Counted from the first letter of the stretch, positions 7,471 through 17,669 are shown. The stretch: DNA of 24,731 bases from JANQUM01 sp047630355 (GCA_047630355.1 JBLHXN010000046.1:1-24731), one strand, 5' to 3'. The notes: generated from the sequence alone by a model not told the origin. Program-made: numbers and translations.

Positions 7471-9873
7471 ATGATAAAGAACTATTTTAAAATCGCGTGG
7501 CGGAATCTCCGAAAACATCCTACCTATTCGTTCATCAACGTTTTTGGACTTGCTCTCGGAATGGCAGTGACAATAATCGTTGGTCTTTGGGTGAATGATA
7601 TGTTGAACTACGACGGCAACTTTCCTAAAAAAGAAAAATTGGCGATGTTTTGGCAACATCAGACCTTCAATGGTGAGGTAAAATCCAGCCCCTCAATGCC
7701 CATTCCGTTAGAAAAAGAATTGAAAAGCAACTACGGAGAGTATTTTAAACATATAGTAATAAGCTCTTGGACACAAGGCAGGTATCTTGGAGTAGGCGAA
7801 AAAACTATAAATAAGACCGGAAAGTACATGCAGCCGGGAGCAACTGATATGCTGGATGTGGAAGTGATTACCGGACAAAAAAACGGACTCAAAGACGTGA
7901 AGTCCATCATGCTTTCTGAGACCACTGCGGAGGCTTTATTTGGTAAGAGTAATGCCGTTGGTGAAATTGTAAAAGTGAATAACTTGACTGACATGAAGGT
8001 GACGGGCATATACAAGGACTTTCCGTTCAGCTCAAGCTTTAATGATGTCCACTTCCTGATGCCTTGGGAGCAGTATATGGCAGAGTCTGGTCATGCCCAA
8101 AATGTGATTGACAACTGGGGCGACAATTCTTGGCCTATTTTTGTAGAATTGACTGATGGTTATGATGTCGCAGATGTTTCTGCGGTGATTAGAAACATCA
8201 AATTTGACAAAGCAGACGTTTTTTTTCAAGAATATAAGCCTACCCTTCAGTTGCTGTTAATGAAAGACTGGTATTTGAGAAACCTTTTTAATAATGGTGT
8301 TCAGGATGGCGGTAGAATTCAACTTGTTTGGCTTTTTGGTACTATTGGAGCCTTCGTCCTTTTTCTGGCGTGTATCAACTTTATAAACTTGAGTACCGCA
8401 AGGTCCGAAAAACGAGCCAAAGAGGTAGGTATAAGAAAATCTATCGGTTCTTTTAGGGGGCAAATTATCGCTCAGTTTTTAAGTGAATCACTCTTGGTTG
8501 TTTCTTTCGCATTTGTGGCGGCAGTAGCATTGGTTCTCCTCTTTTTACCGGGCTTCAATAATCTTGCTGATAAACAAATTGAATTTCCGTGGGGTAATTT
8601 AAACTTTTGGCTTCTAAGCTCAGGTTTTATACTTTTCACCTCGTTAATCTCTGGAAGTTACCCCGCCATTTATTTATCGTCTTTCCAACCCGTAAAAGTT
8701 TTAAAAGGAACTTTCAAGGCTGGTCGGTTTGCGGCGTTGCCCCGTAAGGTTTTAGTCGTATTACAATTTACCGTTTCTATTGCCTTAATTATCGGAACGG
8801 TCTTGGTTTTGAAGCAAATCAACTTTACTAAAAATCGCCCCATTGGTTACAGTAAAGAGGGTTTAGTGCAAATTCCGGCTGTGTCAACGGAGTTTGAAGG
8901 TAAAGCAGATTTTATGAGAACGCAGTTTTTAGAAAGTGGTGCCGTTACAGAAATGGCAACGTCAAACAGTCCCGCCACAGAAATCTATTCCAATCGATCT
9001 GGTTACAGATGGGAAGGTAAAGAAGAGGGCTTCCAGGAAGACTTTGCCTGGACAGCCGTTTCTCCTGAATACATGAAAGTACTAGGTGCGAAAATTATAG
9101 CGGGTCGGGATTTCTCTCGCGATATGGCTACAGATTCCAACGCCGTAATTGTGAACCAAACTTTTGTTAAATATATCGGGAAAATGGACGTAATCGGGCT
9201 TCAATTGAGAAGCGACGATGAAAATAGCACCGCCTCGCCCCAAACAATCATTGGCGTGGTAGATGATATTTTAGTACAGTCGCCGTTTGAGTCGGTAAAG
9301 CAAGGAGTTTACGTATTTGGTAAAGCAGATCAAGCCGCTTTTTATAACCTCAGATTGAACCCCAATAAGTCGGCATCTGAGAATATCGCACGTATTGAAA
9401 GCGTATTCAAGCAGCATTTCCCTAACCTTCCTTTTGACTATCAATTTGTAGATGAAGAGTTTGGTGAAAAGTTTGAATTGGAAGAAAGAATTGGCTCGTT
9501 AGCTTCTGTTTTTACCGTTCTCGCAATTTTGATAAGTTGTCTGGGGCTTTTCGGACTTGCCTCTTTTGTTGCCGAGCAGCGTACTAAAGAAATTGGCATC
9601 AGAAAAGTTTTAGGAGCTACCGTTGGTAATTTGTGGGCAATGCTTTCAAAAGACTTTGTACTGCTGGTAGCCATTTCAATTTTTATTGCGGCACCAATTG
9701 CTTGGTACGGCATGGATGCTTTCTTGAACAGATACACCTATCGCACAGAATTAGCGTGGTGGGTCTTCTTCTTAGCTGGTGCCGGAGCGGTTTTAATAAC
9801 CCTGCTAACAGTAAGTTTTCAAGCAATTAAAACGGCGGTGAAAAATCCGGTGGAGAGCCTGAAAAACGAATAA
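7471..9873 (+). CDS. P2: FtsX/MacB-type ABC transporter permease
   Basis: The product has 800 residues with the two-repeat architecture of the array. TM1 is near 20-42. The first extracytoplasmic domain, FtsX domain 1 ('FLACINFINLSTARSEKRAKEVGIRKSIGS', Glu318), the second extracytoplasmic domain and FtsX domain 2 ('EQRTKEIGIRKVLGAT', Glu707) follow in order. It ends NPVESLKNE. It is the closest relative of P5 in the window: both share ARSEKRAKEVGIRKS, TFKAG...LPRKVLV, QTFNG near residue 65 and GRDFSR in the second extracytoplasmic domain. P2 therefore provides the template for reading the stops in P5. It is flanked by modules on both sides and so is probably transcribed alone. Confidence 0.9.
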   Translation: MIKNYFKIAWRNLRKHPTYSFINVFGLALGMAVTIIVGLWVNDMLNYDGNFPKKEKLAMFWQHQTFNGEVKSSPSMPIPLEKELKSNYGEYFKHIVISSWTQGRYLGVGEKTINKTGKYMQPGATDMLDVEVITGQKNGLKDVKSIMLSETTAEALFGKSNAVGEIVKVNNLTDMKVTGIYKDFPFSSSFNDVHFLMPWEQYMAESGHAQNVIDNWGDNSWPIFVELTDGYDVADVSAVIRNIKFDKADVFFQEYKPTLQLLLMKDWYLRNLFNNGVQDGGRIQLVWLFGTIGAFVLFLACINFINLSTARSEKRAKEVGIRKSIGSFRGQIIAQFLSESLLVVSFAFVAAVALVLLFLPGFNNLADKQIEFPWGNLNFWLLSSGFILFTSLISGSYPAIYLSSFQPVKVLKGTFKAGRFAALPRKVLVVLQFTVSIALIIGTVLVLKQINFTKNRPIGYSKEGLVQIPAVSTEFEGKADFMRTQFLESGAVTEMATSNSPATEIYSNRSGYRWEGKEEGFQEDFAWTAVSPEYMKVLGAKIIAGRDFSRDMATDSNAVIVNQTFVKYIGKMDVIGLQLRSDDENSTASPQTIIGVVDDILVQSPFESVKQGVYVFGKADQAAFYNLRLNPNKSASENIARIESVFKQHFPNLPFDYQFVDEEFGEKFELEERIGSLASVFTVLAILISCLGLFGLASFVAEQRTKEIGIRKVLGATVGNLWAMLSKDFVLLVAISIFIAAPIAWYGMDAFLNRYTYRTELAWWVFFLAGAGAVLITLLTVSFQAIKTAVKNPVESLKNE

Positions 9874-10022
9874 ATTGCCAGCGAATTTTATGGAGAAAAC
9901 AAAGTTGACGAAACGGTGCTGTTGGCAGCGAAGTCTGTAAACTTTTTGAACGAAGAAATAGTAAGTGGCAAATCAGAAAGTAAAACCTAAAAACCAATAA
10001 CTCACAAACCTAACAATTGATT
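9874..10022 (+). other. Gap after P2; 38-codon in-frame extension, possible gene remnant
   Basis: Directly after the P2 TAA the same frame stays open for 38 codons to a TAA at 9988-9990. It reads like a helical protein tail ('ENKVDETVLLAAKSVNFLNE', ending GKSESKT). There is no start codon of its own. The other permeases end at NPVxSL..E, so it is not part of P2 proper. Chance openness over this length is not improbable, so a remnant is only a weak suggestion. Confidence 0.2.
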
Positions 10023-10066
10023 TGTCCGATTCTGAATATAACTGTTCGGAATCGGACATTTTTTTT
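10023..10066 (+). promoter_or_regulatory. Tandem activator-type sites / terminator-like hairpin, module copy 3
   Basis: Site 1 is TGTCCGATTCTGAATA (10023-10038) and site 2 is TGTTCGGAATCGGACA (10043-10058), then T8G. It lies 149 bp after the P2 stop, farther than in the other copies, yet its distance to the downstream promoter is unchanged. Confidence 0.6.
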
Positions 10067-10109
10067 GAATTTAATTTTGTAAATAACTTATTATAAGTTG
10101 CTTATGATT

Positions 10110-10126
10110 TTGGCACGGCTTTGGTC
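10110..10126 (+). promoter_or_regulatory. Sigma-54-like promoter of the P3-P6 unit
   Basis: TTGGCACGGCTTTGGTC has its GG at 10112-10113, 89 bp from site 1. The -12 position is the most deviant of the four copies (TGGT). The predicted transcription start is near 10136. This excludes the TTG at 10121 as the P3 start and favours the ATG at 10175. Confidence 0.5.
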
Positions 10127-10174
10127 AATTACCTGTTACCAACGCTCAATTACTACTTTGTAAAGCCCAAAAAT

Positions 10175-12607
10175 ATGCTCAAAAACTATTTTAAAATCGC
10201 GTGGCGAACCATCGTCAAAGATAAATCATTCACCGCTATTAATTTGCTGGGTCTTGCCTCTGGTCTCGCCATTACGTTGATGATTGTGCAGTACGTCCGA
10301 TTTGAATTAAGCTACGAAGACAATTATCCCAAAAAAGATCAAATTGTAAGGTTAACTACTGATATAATTAGCGGAGAATCCGTTGTGTCGCAAGACTGTG
10401 AGACTAATCCTCCGTTGGCAAGGTTAATTCTTGATCGAATATCAGAAGTAACAAATGCTACCAGAGTGTACCCAATTGGTGAGCCGGCAGTAGATATTGA
10501 GATTAACCAAAAACAATACATCGTTGAGAAAGTATTTGCGGTTGATTCCTCGTTTTTTGATATATTTTCTGTCCCGTTACTTGTGGGTAAAAAGGAAGGT
10601 ATCATGACTGGCGAAAGAGAGGTAGTTCTCTCGGAAGCAACAGCTCTGAAATACTTCAACTCTACTGATGTGTTGGGTAAAACGATTAATTTCATAGGCG
10701 ATGGTAGTAAGCTGATATTAAAAGTAACTGGTGTGGCTCCTACAAGCCCAAGTAACACACATTTAAAGTTTGATATGCTTATTTCTTATCCAACTATGCT
10801 GGCAGATTTTGGGGAAAAAGAAGATAACTGGAACGGAAATAATACGCTTACGTATATAGAATTAGCACCTAAAGCCTCCTACGAAAACTTTACTCAGAAT
10901 CTTATAAAGTTTAACGAGGGTCTTGTTAAGCAAGACCTTATTTCGGACGAAAGGTTCGTAGGCCAAAAAATAGCAGATATTCACCTCTACTCTAAAAAGG
11001 GCTTTGAGACAGAGCCAAATGGAGAAGCTAAGTCAGTTTATTTACTTCTGGGGGTTGCGTTCTTGGTGATTATCAGTGCGTTAGTTAATTATGTGAATCT
11101 CACAACTTCAAAAGTGTTAGATAGAGCAAAAGAAATAGGCATGCGGAAAGTAGTAGGCTCTACGCAAAGCCAGATCAGAACGCAGGTATTTATAGACTCA
11201 TTCCTGATGAATCTTGCAGCGGGCGGACTTGCCACCGTGATTATTGCGTTGGTAAAACCGCTGTTTGTTGAAACGGCAGGTTTACCCGTAAATTTTTCCG
11301 TTTTTTCAGACCTATTCTTCTGGCAAAGCCTCGCTCTTTTCCTAACATTGAGCATCTTTTTATCGGCTATTTACCCGGCGTTTATCTTATCATCTTTTAA
11401 GCCTACCGCCGTACTAAAAGGTAAGTTTACGCATTCTTCGACCGGAACTTTCCTGCGTAAATCTTTGGTGGTATTTCAGTTTACTATTACAGTGGTTTTA
11501 TTGGTTCAGGCGTTTGCAGTGCATAATCAGCTTAAGTTTTTAAGGAATGTTGATCTTGGTGTTGATACCAAGCAAACCTTAGTGGTGCGTACACCCTCAG
11601 GCAGTGATGTGTCAGACAATTTTGAGGTTTTTAAACAAAGTCTTAAATCACAGGCTATGGTCAAGTCGGTCTCAACATCTACGGCTGTTCCAGGTTCTCC
11701 CCAAGCCGCTTTTAGCACCACAACCGGTGTAAACTTGTCTAACACTCAAGAAGAGACAAACTTCAATTACAATTTAACCCAAATAGACACCGCTTATTTT
11801 GCCCTAATGGATATAAAACTCCTTGCAGGTGAAAACTACACTTCTAGTAGTATTCGTGGTTTTGGAGACGCTGGAGACAAAAAACGGCAGGTAATTGTTA
11901 ACGAAGAGGCGATTCGCATTTGGGGAATTCCAACCGCTCAAGAAGCTATAGGCCAAGAAGTTAGTTTTTTTGGTACTCAATGGAATATCAAAGGCGTAGT
12001 TAAAAATTACAGTCAGTTTTCGCCAAAGTCACCACAACTACCTATTATTCATGTCTATACCTCTTTGGCTCAAGAGCATATTAGTGTCAAGTTTCAAAGT
12101 GGTAAAGCCGATGAACAATTGGCTCTGGTAAAGTCTCAGTTTGAAGCTAGTTTTGAAGGAAAGCCATTCCAATATTTCTTCTTAGACACAGAATATGACC
12201 AGCAATACAAAGCTGAGGAGAGTTTTCAAAAGGTATTTGGAGCATTAACGCTCTTCGCTATTTTTATTGCTTGTCTCGGGCTGTTTGGCTTAGCAACATT
12301 TACCGTTGTGAAACGTACGAAAGAAATTGGGATTCGTAAAAGCATTGGAGCCAGTACCACAAACGTATTAATGTTGCTCTCAAAAGACTTTATCAAAACG
12401 GTATTAATCTCCATGTTAGTCGGAATTCCGACTGCGTATTTCTTGGTGCAGAGCTGGTTGCAAAGTTTCGCCAATCACATTGAAATCAGTTGGTGGTTAT
12501 TTGCGTTGCCGTCGGTACTGATTATGGTTTTGGTAATCATTTCTATCAGCAGTAAAACCATTTCAACGGCGTTGATGAACCCGGTAGACAGTTTGAAGAG
12601 TGAGTGA
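10175..12607 (+). CDS. P3: FtsX/MacB-type ABC transporter permease
   Basis: The product has 810 residues from ATG 10175 (MLKNYFKIAWRTIV), the start shared by the family. A TTG at 10121 is in frame, but it lies inside the promoter and would add an 18-residue extension found in no other copy. The architecture is the two-repeat type: TM1, extracytoplasmic domain, FtsX domain 1 ('VNYVNLTTSKVLDRAKEIGMRKVVGS', Glu320), second extracytoplasmic domain, and FtsX domain 2 ('KRTKEIGIRKSIGAS', Glu717), ending NPVDSLKSE. The catalytic ATPase must come from elsewhere. P3 is the first gene of a stretch P3-P6 with no internal module, so it may lead a four-gene unit. Confidence 0.9.
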   Translation: MLKNYFKIAWRTIVKDKSFTAINLLGLASGLAITLMIVQYVRFELSYEDNYPKKDQIVRLTTDIISGESVVSQDCETNPPLARLILDRISEVTNATRVYPIGEPAVDIEINQKQYIVEKVFAVDSSFFDIFSVPLLVGKKEGIMTGEREVVLSEATALKYFNSTDVLGKTINFIGDGSKLILKVTGVAPTSPSNTHLKFDMLISYPTMLADFGEKEDNWNGNNTLTYIELAPKASYENFTQNLIKFNEGLVKQDLISDERFVGQKIADIHLYSKKGFETEPNGEAKSVYLLLGVAFLVIISALVNYVNLTTSKVLDRAKEIGMRKVVGSTQSQIRTQVFIDSFLMNLAAGGLATVIIALVKPLFVETAGLPVNFSVFSDLFFWQSLALFLTLSIFLSAIYPAFILSSFKPTAVLKGKFTHSSTGTFLRKSLVVFQFTITVVLLVQAFAVHNQLKFLRNVDLGVDTKQTLVVRTPSGSDVSDNFEVFKQSLKSQAMVKSVSTSTAVPGSPQAAFSTTTGVNLSNTQEETNFNYNLTQIDTAYFALMDIKLLAGENYTSSSIRGFGDAGDKKRQVIVNEEAIRIWGIPTAQEAIGQEVSFFGTQWNIKGVVKNYSQFSPKSPQLPIIHVYTSLAQEHISVKFQSGKADEQLALVKSQFEASFEGKPFQYFFLDTEYDQQYKAEESFQKVFGALTLFAIFIACLGLFGLATFTVVKRTKEIGIRKSIGASTTNVLMLLSKDFIKTVLISMLVGIPTAYFLVQSWLQSFANHIEISWWLFALPSVLIMVLVIISISSKTISTALMNPVDSLKSE

Positions 12608-12613
12608 GGTAGT

Positions 12614-12648
12614 TGTCAGTTCGAGCCACCGGGCCGCTCGAACTGACA
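12614..12648. repeat. Perfect 12-bp inverted repeat after P3
   Basis: TGTCAGTTCGAG (12614-12625) and CTCGAACTGACA (12637-12648) are exact complements around an 11-bp GC-rich loop. There is no T-run after it, so it is more likely a REP-like hairpin or an mRNA-stabilising structure than an intrinsic terminator. Confidence 0.75.
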
Positions 12649-12660
12649 TAAACGGGGTGG

Positions 12661-12766
12661 GCTTCGACAGGCTCAGCCTGACAACGAGAAAAAGAGAATA
12701 AAGCCATTCATGCATTTAGCTTGTCGAAATGCGGCAAAAAAAAGATTATGAAACTGCTATAAATTT
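12661..12766. repeat. 105-bp direct repeat, copy 1 (upstream of P4)
   Basis: This stretch is identical to 15187-15291 except for one base in a poly-A run (A8 here, A7 there). It contains a short hairpin CAGGCT-C-AGCCTG near its left end and outer complementary ends TTCGACA (12663-12669) and TGTCGAA (12722-12728). It ends a few bases before the P4 ATG. No coding function is evident. Confidence 0.85.
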
Positions 12767-12773
12767 TACAATT

Positions 12774-15164
12774 ATGATCAAGAACTATTTCAAAATCGCG
12801 TGGCGGACACTGAAGCGAAACAAACTTTACGGCGTAATCAACGTGGTTGGTCTGACACTCAGTATTGCTTCTTCCATTTTGCTTTTTTCGTTCATTGCAT
12901 ACCACCTTGACTTCGACGGATTTCACGCCGAATCTGATAAAATTTACCGTATTGTAACCAAACAAGAGCGTGAAACCATCAATTATACGCCGGGCGTACC
13001 AAGTCCGTTAGGAGAATTGGTACGGAGTGAGTACGATTTTGAAGACGAAGTTGCTCGTATTGTAACCTTTGAAGAACTTCAAATGAATACCAAACGGGGC
13101 AACGAGGAAATCAAATTTGTGGAAGAGAAAGGAGTGGCTTTTGCCGAACTTTCTTACTTTGAAATTTTTAACTTTCTTTTATCACAAGGTACATTCTCTA
13201 AAGAATTTGAAGAACCAAATAAGGCGTACGTCACCGAAAGAATAGCTCAAAAGTACTTTGGGAAAACCGATGTCATCGGCAAAACGATGAAAATGGACAA
13301 TAGCCTGACATTTTCCATCATCGGAGTTTTAAAGGATTTACCATCCAATACTGCTCAAAAAACGGAAATTTTCGTTTCTTATATTTCACTTAAAGAATAC
13401 AACGACTGGTTTATCAATCCTGATTCATGGGGTGGAATTTCCAGTTCCATGCAGTATTTCATTAAGTTAAAGGATGGTGTGAAAACGTCGCAGGTTGAAA
13501 AGGTAATGGCTCCATTTCCGGCAAAATACCGTCCGACGAGTACAAACGTACATACCTACTTTTTACAACCGCTTACCGACATTCACTTCAACCCCGAATT
13601 GTACGGAGAAATGCCCGTCAAAACCCTCTGGACATTAGGTATTGTTGGCTTATTCTTGCTGCTTTCGGCTTGTCTAAATTTTATAAATCTGGCAACAGCA
13701 CAAGTGCTAAACCGATTGAAATAAGTGGGCGTACGGAAATCTTTGGGTAGTAAAAAAGGGCAACTTTTTTGGCAATTTATGTCCGAAACGGCTCTCATTG
13801 CGTTCGTCTCTACCATTTTGGGTTACATCATTGCGATGTTATTTTTACCCTCGCTCAACGAACTCTTTAATTCAGATATCTCATCCGATATATTGTTCGA
13901 TTGGCGTGTGCTGACCTTCATCACGCTGACCTTCATTATTTCTACCGTTGTTTCGGGGGCTTACCCAGGTTTGATTTTAGCAAATTTCAAACCCATAACT
14001 GCTTTAAAGGGTAAACTGGCCCAAGTAAGCGTCGGGGGATTTAATCTGCGAAGGTCGCTGATCGTGGTGCAATTCGTGATTTCCCAAGTTCTTATTATTG
14101 GTATGTTGGTCATCATCAAGCAAATGAAATACAGCCAAAACGCTGACTTGGGTTTTGACAAAGAAGCGGTGGTCATGATTCCGGTAGCTACGGGGATGGA
14201 AGCCAAAGGTTTTACAACTTTTAAAGAACGCCTGAGTGCATTTCCTGGGATTGAAAGCACGACTGTCTGCATGGCGGCTCCCGCTTCGCAGGTCTTTTGG
14301 GGAAACAGCATTACGTTTAAAGGGAAGGCCGAACAGGAAGCGTTTCCGATGAGTGTGCGTGGAGGTGATGAAAACTACGTCAAAACGTTCGGGCTAAATA
14401 TAATTGCCGGAAGAAATATTGCTGCCTCAGACACCATAAATGAACTGTTGATTAACGAAACGTTCGTCAAGAAAATGAATTGGGAATCACCCAACGAAGC
14501 CATCGGGAAATTTATGGAAACCAACGGCGTCAATGATGTTCAGATTGTTGGTGTGGTCAGAGATTTCCATGATCGATCCATGCACGGAGATATATCAGCC
14601 GTCGGAATTGGGGCGTACAATGAAGTGTACTGGAATTTCGGGGTGAAAGTAAATCCCGTCAATATTTCCGGTAGCCTGAAATCCATCGAAGAAGTGTGGA
14701 CTTCTATGAACCCGAATGGTATTTTTAGCTACGAATTTGTGGACGAATCCATCGCGAAATTCTACGCCAGCGAGCAGACATTTTTGAAACTAATTCAGCT
14801 TTTTACCATCATCGCAATCTTTATCGGGTCGATGGGTCTGTACGGCTTGATATCGTTCATGGTCGAGCGAAAAACCAAGGAGATTGGGGTTCGTAAAGTT
14901 TTGGGAAGCACAAACGCCGCCATTTTGTGGCTTTTCGGAAAAGAATTCGGGCTGTTACTGCTGGTATCTTTTACTGTTGCTTCGCCGCTTGCGTGGTGGC
15001 TCGGCACAGAATGGTTGCAAGATTTCAAATATCAGGTAGAAATTTCACCCGCCCAGTTTGGTTACGCATTAGGTATTTCAACCTTGATTGCTCTGGTCGC
15101 GATTGGTTATAAAGCATTGCAGGCTTCATTGGCAAACCCGGTAGATAGTTTGCGAAGTGAATGA
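12774..15164 (+). pseudogene. P4: FtsX/MacB-type permease interrupted by in-frame TAA at codon 317
   Basis: From ATG 12774 (MIKNYFKIAWRTLK) the frame runs to TAA at 13722-13724, then continues without shift to TGA at 15162-15164. It would give 796 codons if the stop were sense. The stop falls at '...LNRLK*VGVRKSLGS'. Every intact paralogue has Glu here (KEVGIRK-type loop), so one GAA-to-TAA change explains it. The rest looks intact, with a second loop 'ERKTKEIGVRKVLGS' (Glu703) and a terminal NPVDSLRSE. The break lies inside FtsX domain 1, just after TM2, which is not a domain boundary. A GTG directly after the stop could in principle restart translation. I call it a recently inactivated gene; readthrough or a sequence error remain possible. 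Confidence 0.8.
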
Positions 15165-15186
15165 CAACCGTGGGCTTCCACAAACT

Positions 15187-15291
15187 GCTTCGACAGGCTC
15201 AGCCTGACAACGAGAAAAAGAGAATAAAGCCATTCATGCATTTAGCTTGTCGAAATGCGGCAAAAAAAGATTATGAAACTGCTATAAATTT
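15187..15291. repeat. 105-bp direct repeat, copy 2 (upstream of P5)
   Basis: This is the second copy of the repeat at 12661-12766, differing by one A in a homopolymer. It again ends a few bases before a permease start codon. The flanks differ: 'TGGGCTTC' precedes both copies, but here 13 extra bases are inserted between it and the GACAGG core. Confidence 0.85.
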
Positions 15292-15298
15292 AAAAATT

Positions 15299-17659
15299 AT
15301 GATGCAAAACTATTTCAAAATCGCGTGGCGGACTATTTGGAAGAATAAAGTTTATTCATTCATTAATATGTCTGGCCTAGCTATCGGGATGGCGGTGGCT
15401 ATATTAATTGGGCTTTGGGTCATTGACGAACTCGACCACAATAAAAGCTTTGAAAATTATGACCAATTGGGTCAGATTATCTAAAACCAGACATTTAACG
15501 GAAAAGTTGAAACCTCCGCAGCGATCTCAATGCCAACGGGTCTTGCCTTGAGATCCGATTACGATTATTTTGAAAGTGTTGGACTAACATCCTGGGAGTA
15601 CGAACATATCATTCGTGTTGACGATAATAAACTCGTCAGCGTTGGCTCATTTGCAGAAAAAGAAGTGGTTGATATGCTCACGCCCGAACTTATTGACGGA
15701 AGTTTTCAGGGGTTTGAAAAAGTAAACAGCATCATTATTTCTGATAAACTTGCCAACTCTTTGTTTGGTACGACAAAAGCGGCGGGGAAAATCATTAAAT
15801 ACGACAGTATATCAGACTTTGAAGTTGTTGCTGTTTTCAAAGCGTTTCCTATCTCAAGTGACTTTCACGATACCGAGCATTTTGTCCCTTTTGCTTATTA
15901 TACGGCTTCCCAAAGATGGCTTCAGGATGCCGCAACGCAATGGGGGAATAATTCATTTCTGTGTTATGTGAAACTGAAAGACGGTATCAGCTTTGATAAA
16001 GCCGAAAGCGGTACAAAAAACCTAATCCTTGACAACCTCCCCGACCAATACAAAAATTGGGATTCGGAGTTGATGATCCACCCAATGTCGAGCTGGCATT
16101 TGAATAGTGAATTTGAAGAAGGCGTAAACACAGGAGGCAGAATTCGCTAGGTGAAACTGTTCGGAATTATCGGAATATTTATTCTGCTACTCGCTTGCAT
16201 AAATTTTATGAATTTGGCGACGGCAAGAAGCGAAAAACGGGCGAAGGAAGTTGGTATTCGTAAATCTGTTGGCTCGTTGAGAAAGCAATTGGCTACGCAG
16301 TTTTTTAGTGAATCATTATTGATGGCGGTGCTTTCCAGCGTGTTTGCTTTAGTATTGGTCGCCCTATTTTTAAATCAATTCAATGCGATAGCGGATAAAG
16401 CCATCGTTATTCCGTGGTCAAATCCTGTATTTAGTCTTAGTATCGGATTTTTCGTATTACTTGTAGGTCTCATTTCGGGTATTTACCCAGCTTTTTATTT
16501 GTCCTCTTTCGAGCCCTTAAAAGTTCTTAAAGGCACTTTTAAGGCGGGGAAAAACTCTATATTGCCACGTAAGGTGCTGGTTAGTACGCAATTCACAACC
16601 TCTATTGCCCTTATTATCGGTACCGTTATAGTTTACAAACAAATCCAACACGCTCAAGATCGCCCATTGGGCTACGATCAAGAGCAACTAGTATCCATAT
16701 CAATTAATACGCCAGATTTGGAGAATGTGAATTACAACATGATTCGAAAAGACTTGCTTAGTACGGGGGCTGTTTCGGAATTTTGTACCGTAAATAGTCC
16801 GATGACTTCCATGTTTAATACCCAAGTTGGTTTTAATTGGGAAGGTAAACCAAATGATATTGACCCACTATTTGGAATTATTACCACGACGCACGATTAC
16901 GTAAAGACCGCCGGGCTTATCATCAAGGACGGTCGTGATTTCTCAAGAAATTTTTCGACAGATTCTTCCGCTAAATTGATTAACGTACCAGATATTGTTG
17001 GGAAATATATCAATTGGAACGGGACTGAGTTCAAAGTCCTGGGCATTGTGCAGGACCTTGTTATGAACTCACCTTACGAAAAAGTGCAGCCAAGTTTTTA
17101 CCACATAAATTACTACGAGGCAAACCAGATGTTACTCCGCATACCTTCTAATGTATCAGTCAAACAGGGGTTAGAAAAAGCAAAAGTAATTTTTGCGAAG
17201 CACGATCCTGGAAGTCCGTTTTCGTACGAATTTGTGGACGAAGTGTACGGTAATAAATTCAAATCGGAGCAGCAAATCGGAAAATTATCGATGCTATTTG
17301 CGGCTTTGGCTATTTTCATTAGCTGTTTGGACATTTTCGGTTTGGCTTCTTTCATGGCGGAACAACGCACAAAAGAAATTGGTGTGAGAAAAGTCTTGGG
17401 AGCTTCCATCATAAATGTTTGGCGATTACTATCGCTTGATTTTTTGGGTTTGGTAGCTATTGCGTTTTTCGTTGCCACGCCTGTAGCCTATTATTTCCTG
17501 AATGAATGGCTGGGGAATTATCTCTATCGAACAAATCAGCCGTGGTGGGTTTTCGTGATTGCTGGTCTTGGGACCATGCTAATTGTGTTGGCAACCGTCA
17601 GCTTCCAGTCTATCAAAGCAGCCTTACAAAACCCGGTTGAGAGTTTGCGGAGCGAGTAG
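15299..17659 (+). pseudogene. P5: FtsX/MacB-type permease with two in-frame stops
   Basis: The start is ATG 15299 (or 15302), MMQNYFKIAWRTIWK. The frame is broken by TAA at 15482-15484 (codon 62) and TAG at 16148-16150 (codon 284), but stays in register to TAG at 17657-17659. Aligned to P2, the first stop ('QII*NQTFNG') falls on Gln of 'FWQHQTFNG' (CAA to TAA). The second ('GGRIR*VKLFG') falls on Leu of 'GGRIQLVWLFG' (TTG to TAG fits). It also has Asp at residue 678 in 'SCLDIFGLA', where P1, P2, P3 and P7 have Gly in 'CLGLFGLA'. Two stops plus this change suggest loss of selection. First loop Glu317 is retained, and the C-terminus is NPVESLRSE. It is probably a decaying close paralogue of P2. 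Confidence 0.85.
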
Positions 17660-17669
17660 AATATATCAT

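Noticed and set aside
10121..10174. Upstream in-frame TTG start for P3
   Set aside because: It lies inside the sigma-54-like promoter, before the expected transcription start, and adds residues not found in other copies. ATG 10175 gives the family N-terminus.
12729..12773. Upstream in-frame ATG start for P4, and the similar one at 15161 for P5
   Set aside because: Both extensions read through the 105-bp non-coding repeat; the family N-terminus begins at ATG 12774 and ATG 15299.
1831..16150. Alternative genetic code with TAA/TAG as sense codons
   Set aside because: The intact genes end at TAA or TAG in the expected places (for example padR, NlpC/P60, P1 and P2), and the nonsense codons would need to stand for Gln, Glu and Leu.
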